Of a stretch of 59,496 bases of DNA, positions 55,756 through 59,496 are shown in pieces. The notes under the pieces are model-generated. The model was given only the letters and a program-made list of their open reading frames with translations, was not told the DNA's origin and did not search any database. Origin of the DNA: Candidatus Scalindua sp. (GTDB lineage Bacteria > Planctomycetota > Brocadiia > Brocadiales > Scalinduaceae); assembly GCA_030748215.1 (NCBI GenBank), contig JASMMK010000004.1, forward strand, positions 1-59,496, written 5' to 3'. Each line of letters begins with the position of its first letter. Positions within the stretch are counted from its first letter, which is position 1. The position numbers and the translations under genes were made by a program.

Positions 55756-55789
55756 TCTCCTCCCATAACAAACACGTTATGGGAGGAGA
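55756..55789 (+). terminator. strong hairpin after the OmpH-like gene
   Basis: Perfect 14-bp arms TCTCCTCCCATAAC and GTTATGGGAGGAGA, loop AAACAC; no T-tract. Termination or mRNA 3' end protection. Confidence 0.6.
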
Positions 55790-55830
55790 CCATTCTAACA
55801 AATCAAGTCTCTATCGAGACAAACAATATC

Positions 55831-55874
55831 CTTTGACTCCGCTCAGGATGACGTCACACTGAACGGAGTCAAAG
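55831..55874. repeat. palindromic intergenic element
   Basis: Arms CTTTGACTCCGCTCAG (55831-55846) and CTGAACGGAGTCAAAG (55859-55874) are complementary except one position. A second small hairpin GTCTC-TATC-GAGAC lies at 55807-55820. Elements with the text TTTGACTCCGCTCAGGATGAC are widespread in several bacterial groups. Confidence 0.6.
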
Positions 55875-55938
55875 TGTTATCAACATTGAGATCCCTATGC
55901 ATCAAGAATAAACGAAAACTGGTATGATTGTAAACAAA

Positions 55939-57477
55939 TCAGGCTACATGCTCAAATTTCTCGATAGCAATTTTCTTAATACTTTTATAATCAACTTTGC
56001 CTGATGGAAGCATGGGTATGGCGTCTATTGACATGTAATGGTCAGGTTGAGACAACTTTGGTAAACCGGTTTGATCGAGCCCTCTATTAAGTGAGATCTT
56101 ATCCGGATCTGCATCAACAACAAGAGCTACAAGCTGTTCACCTTTTTGTGCATGTGGAATATTTGTGACAGCACAACTTCTTTTTTCACTTTCAGCATGC
56201 TGGTCTAGAACATGTGATAGTTTATCTTCTATAGGTGTCAATGGGATCAACTCACCCCCTATCTTGGCAAATCTCTTGAGACGATCAGTAATATATAAAA
56301 ACCCTTTATCAAATTTCCCTATATCACCGGTAATATAAAAACCGCCATGAAATGCCTGGCTGGTTAACTCAGGTGCCTTATAATATCCGTCCATAACGTT
56401 AGGACCTTTAATACATATTAAACCCTCTTCACCCGGCTGTAGCTCTTCATAAGTTTCAGTATTCACTATCTTGCATTCAACATTCGGCATGATCCTCCCA
56501 ACACTTCCATGACAGAAATCATTTGGATAATTCACCGTAATACAAGAACAGCTTTCAGTAGTACCGTAGGCTTCAAAGATGGTAACTCCCAGTTTTTCAT
56601 TGAATTTTTCTCTGACACTTTCACTTAACTTTTCTGCTCCTGCAAATGCCAGACGAACACTCGAAACCTGCTCACGCTTCCACCTTTTCATAAATCCTCT
56701 ATAAAGAGTACTGGTACCTAAAAGCATTGTAACACGAAATCTGTGAACAATTTTACCAAGCCTCTCATAATCAGTCGGATTTGGATGAAAGACAGCTCCC
56801 ATCCCCATTATTAATGGCAACCAGAGGCATACAACGAAACCAAAGACGTGAAAAAACGGCAAGGTACCTAATACCTTGTCTTCCGGATTTGGCTGAAAAA
56901 CTGTACTGAAAGCCTGTATACTCATGTAAATATTCTTGTGTGTCAGAGGAACACCTTTAGGATGGGATTCAGAGCCAGAAGTGAATAGTATTATGGCTGT
57001 CTTATCAGGGGCATCAAACTCTTTAAATCCTTGAATCAACGACTGACTAGACTTAAACTTACAGGAAAAATAAGTCATCAGTTTCTCCAGCTTTGAGGTC
57101 TTTTCCTTTATATCTTCAATGAAAACCATCCTAGGGTCTTCTGCAATTCCCGCCTTTTGTATAAAAACTCGTGAAGTAAAAATAGTTTTTATATCACAAG
57201 TCTTCATTGCCCACTCCTGCTCATCCTTACCTGCAATGAAATTCAGACCGACAGGAGTTTTACCTGACAACGACGTGGCAATGAAAGCCAAAGCACCTCC
57301 CACAGATGCAGGAAAAACAAGAGCTATGTTCTCACCTTCAAAGTTGTGCACATGTTTGGACAGAAGAATACCGGCAGTAAGCGTCTGGCCAAATGTCAGA
57401 GACAGCCCGATTGAGTCTTCCTGAACGACTTTATTGAAATTCTTTTTTGCAGTCTTAATAAAGCTTTCTATAATCAT
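55939..57477 (-). CDS. AMP-binding long-chain acyl-CoA/acyl-ACP synthetase
   Basis: 512 residues. Adenylation P-loop TSGSESHPKG (166-175), AYGTTES near residue 300, YITGDIGKF and the C-terminal SGKVDYKSIKK with the catalytic Lys. Activates a fatty acid to acyl-AMP and then a thioester. No phosphopantetheine domain. Located downstream of rhodanese and cysS on the same strand; in a ladderane-producing organism it could recycle acyl chains, but this is only context. Confidence 0.9.
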   Translation of the reverse strand: MIIESFIKTAKKNFNKVVQEDSIGLSLTFGQTLTAGILLSKHVHNFEGENIALVFPASVGGALAFIATSLSGKTPVGLNFIAGKDEQEWAMKTCDIKTIFTSRVFIQKAGIAEDPRMVFIEDIKEKTSKLEKLMTYFSCKFKSSQSLIQGFKEFDAPDKTAIILFTSGSESHPKGVPLTHKNIYMSIQAFSTVFQPNPEDKVLGTLPFFHVFGFVVCLWLPLIMGMGAVFHPNPTDYERLGKIVHRFRVTMLLGTSTLYRGFMKRWKREQVSSVRLAFAGAEKLSESVREKFNEKLGVTIFEAYGTTESCSCITVNYPNDFCHGSVGRIMPNVECKIVNTETYEELQPGEEGLICIKGPNVMDGYYKAPELTSQAFHGGFYITGDIGKFDKGFLYITDRLKRFAKIGGELIPLTPIEDKLSHVLDQHAESEKRSCAVTNIPHAQKGEQLVALVVDADPDKISLNRGLDQTGLPKLSQPDHYMSIDAIPMLPSGKVDYKSIKKIAIEKFEHVA

Positions 57478-57493
57478 ATATTCTAAACACCTC

Positions 57494-57916
57494 TCACTCT
57501 ACAACGTCATAGCCTTTTTCTATCCATGACTCTATTCCGCCCAGCATATTAAAAACATACTTATGCCCCCTTGATGTAAGCAACTCACACGCAACTTCAC
57601 TTCTATTACCGTTATGACAATACACTAATATACTTTGCCCCGTTTGAATCTCGTGCATCTTTTCTGTCAGGATCATAATAGGGATAAGAACAGCTCCTTC
57701 GATGTGAGATCTTGCATATTCCTCACCTGTTCTTACATCAAGGACAAAATCCACCTTGTTGTTATTCTGTTCGCTCATCATATATTTTGCTTCTGACACG
57801 GAAACGTTATTAAAGATTTCCCGCGCGAACAACTTTGACACAGAAAAACCTGATGTCAAAACAACCATACAAATAGTAACCGGAAATATTATCTTTCTAT
57901 TCAACAGCTTTCTCAT
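57494..57916 (-). CDS. secreted rhodanese-like sulfurtransferase
   Basis: 140 residues from ATG 57916, with GGAGG about 13 nt upstream; the GTG at 57937 would overlap that site. Signal peptide to about residue 31 (VSKLFA). Rhodanese fold with active Cys100 in the loop VYCHNGNRS, and the DVRTGEEYARSHIEGA segment. Periplasmic sulfur transfer or persulfide handling by family. It starts 2 nt after the cysS stop. Confidence 0.9.
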   Translation of the reverse strand: MRKLLNRKIIFPVTICMVVLTSGFSVSKLFAREIFNNVSVSEAKYMMSEQNNNKVDFVLDVRTGEEYARSHIEGAVLIPIMILTEKMHEIQTGQSILVYCHNGNRSEVACELLTSRGHKYVFNMLGGIESWIEKGYDVVE

Positions 57917-57918
57917 TG

Positions 57919-59388
57919 CTATTTTTTCTTCCTCCACGCTACCTTGTCTTTTTTATCTTCGATGATAATCCCCAGCTCGCTTAACCTATCTCTTACTTTA
58001 TCCGCCAGTTCCCATTGTTTGCAGGCTCGCAGCTCATTCCTGGTATCAATCAATGTCTTTATCAGGTCATCCTCCATTTTATAAACATCTGCTTCATCTG
58101 AAGAGTGTTGAGCAGTTTTTTCTGCAGTTATACCTAGGACATTATCTCCGTAGATTCTATAGAATGAATCGATTTCCAATAACACGCCCTCACTAACCTC
58201 ACCATCCGTGCTAAGAAGACCATTAACCTCCTTGGACAAATTAAAGAGAACTGCCAGTGCTTCGGACGTATTGAAATCCTCATTCATTGCACCTTCGAAT
58301 GCATCCTTGTAACCCTCTAATTTCGTTTTCCACTCTTCCTGCCCTTCAGCCCCATTGGCTGATTCCATACGCTCTCTTACACTACGTACTGTATTTAGCA
58401 ATCTCTCAAGTCCAGTATTAGCTGCATCTAGAGCTTCGTCACTATAGTTGATCGGGCTGCTATAATGTGTATTGAGAACAAAGAAACGTATTGCCAAGGG
58501 CGAGAATTTTTTAAACGCATCCTTGAGGGTAACAAAATTACCCAATGATTTACCCATCTTCTGCCCATCAACTGTTACCATGTTGTTATGCATCCAGTAA
58601 CGTGCAAAAGGCCGTTCATTAGCAGTCTCACTTTGAGCAATTTCACACTCATGATGTGGGAATACATTTTCAATTCCTCCGCCATGTATATCAAACGTCT
58701 CACCCAGATATTTCATAGACATGACTGAGCACTCAAGATGCCATCCCGGAAACCCCACGCCCCAGGGGCTGTTCCATTTCATAATATGTTCGGGGCCTGC
58801 CTTCTTCCAGAGTGCAAAATCTGCAGGATGTTTTTTCTCCGGGTTTATATCGATACGCGCCCCGGACTCCTGCTCATCCAGTTTCCTTCCCGAGAGTTTA
58901 CCATAGTCCTTCAACTTTGACACATTGAAATAGACAGACTCGTTTGACTCATAAGCGAATCCCTTGTCGATCAGCGCTGCTACAAGATCTATCTGTTCAG
59001 GAATATGACCGGTTGCACGAGGTGAAATATCAGCGCGAATGTTATTTAAGGCATCCATATCTTCATAATAGCTTCGCATATACATTTCAACTAATTCCAT
59101 AGGTTCTACTTTTTCCAGCTTGGCCCTTTTCTCAATCTTATCTTCTCCGGCATCCGCGTTATCCGTTAAGTGCCCAACATCAGTAATGTTTTGTACGTAT
59201 CTCACCTTATAGCCAAGATGCCTGAGATATCGAACGACAATATCAAAACTGACATAACTCTTAGCATGCCCAATGTGAGGATGATCGTAAACAGTCGGCC
59301 CACATACATAGATGCCAACCCGTCCCTCTTCAATAGGGACAAATGTTTCTCTCTGCCTTGTTAATGTATTATAAATTTTTAATGTCAT
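57919..59388 (-). CDS. cysS: cysteinyl-tRNA synthetase
   Basis: 489 residues. Zinc ligand Cys29 in VCGPTVYD, HIGH motif at 38-41 (PHIGHAK), the zinc-binding WHLECSVMS and FPHHECE, and the KMSKS loop as KMGKSLGNF near residue 275. The C-terminal DALR-type domain is complete. Charges tRNA-Cys. The ribosome-binding site is weak; promoter not recognised in the last 108 nt of the window. Confidence 0.96.
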   Translation of the reverse strand: MTLKIYNTLTRQRETFVPIEEGRVGIYVCGPTVYDHPHIGHAKSYVSFDIVVRYLRHLGYKVRYVQNITDVGHLTDNADAGEDKIEKRAKLEKVEPMELVEMYMRSYYEDMDALNNIRADISPRATGHIPEQIDLVAALIDKGFAYESNESVYFNVSKLKDYGKLSGRKLDEQESGARIDINPEKKHPADFALWKKAGPEHIMKWNSPWGVGFPGWHLECSVMSMKYLGETFDIHGGGIENVFPHHECEIAQSETANERPFARYWMHNNMVTVDGQKMGKSLGNFVTLKDAFKKFSPLAIRFFVLNTHYSSPINYSDEALDAANTGLERLLNTVRSVRERMESANGAEGQEEWKTKLEGYKDAFEGAMNEDFNTSEALAVLFNLSKEVNGLLSTDGEVSEGVLLEIDSFYRIYGDNVLGITAEKTAQHSSDEADVYKMEDDLIKTLIDTRNELRACKQWELADKVRDRLSELGIIIEDKKDKVAWRKKK

Positions 59389-59496
59389 TGTTAGTATCTA
59401 CTATTAAGTGTTTATTGAAATAAAAAATAAGTTATGTAAGACGCTTAATCACCTGACTTATTGTTAACTGTATAAGTTACTACCCTGTTTCGGCCA
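59389..59496. other. right edge, no gene supported
   Basis: AT-rich upstream region of cysS; no promoter or RNA gene recognised with confidence. Confidence 0.5.

Overview
The window is a 59.5 kb, AT-rich, gene-dense stretch of a Gram-negative type chromosome. Lipoproteins, OmpH/Skp, an RND efflux pump and many signal peptides all point to an envelope with a periplasm. Its most telling content is one operon at 7766-14084 that encodes an acyl carrier protein, a FabZ-type dehydratase, two FabF-type ketosynthases, a CrtI-like FAD oxidoreductase and a B12-binding radical SAM enzyme. This combination matches the clusters proposed for ladderane lipid synthesis in anammox planctomycetes. With the low GC content, I infer a 'Candidatus Scalindua'-like or related anammox bacterium. 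That assignment is an inference; no rRNA gene or hydrazine-metabolism gene lies in the window.

Layout. 1-3.8 kb: a frameshifted response regulator, a PilZ protein, a membrane/coiled-coil protein apparently split by a frameshift, and two copies of a dispersed intergenic repeat. 3.9-7.3 kb: a zinc alcohol dehydrogenase and biotin ligase (+), facing a Lys/Glu-rich membrane-anchored protein and ParA (-). 7.6-14.15 kb: the ladderane-type operon, with a candidate promoter and a strong terminator. 14.4-15.9 kb: a secreted protein and a lipoprotein. 15.9-22.7 kb: a minus-strand gene train of ABC ATPase, permease, GldG-like protein, DUF4340 protein and MoxR ATPase. 22.8-26.4 kb: RNA polymerase omega, a cyclic-nucleotide-binding protein, then PqqD-like, HprK-related kinase (nonsense codon in the P-loop) and nucleotidyltransferase, and a small MshEN-like protein. 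26.8-33.8 kb: TPR protein, UspA, phosphoglucomutase, DksA-type protein, DNA polymerase III delta and an HU/IHF protein. 33.7-40.1 kb: an FHA-protease operon, small secreted proteins and a frameshifted lipoprotein with an esterase-like motif. 40.1-50.3 kb: YihY, YjbQ, SulP, a methyltransferase (frameshifted) and an RND pump with its adaptor. 50.7-59.4 kb: ClpX, a large uncharacterised gene in three reading-frame pieces, YIP1 and OmpH, acyl-CoA ligase, rhodanese and CysS.

Cross-cutting observations. (1) The second ketosynthase of the ladderane-type operon has lost all three catalytic residues (Cys to Thr, His to Cys, His to Glu), so the pair looks like a KS-alpha/KS-beta (chain-length-factor) heterodimer. 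(2) At least seven reading-frame breaks occur, several in or beside homopolymers; either the sequence has indel errors or several accessory genes are decaying. (3) Six well-formed sigma70-type promoters all have exactly a 16-nt spacer. (4) One promoter is flanked by a perfect 9-bp inverted repeat and leaves almost no room for a 5' leader. I saw no tRNA, rRNA, CRISPR array or insertion sequence.
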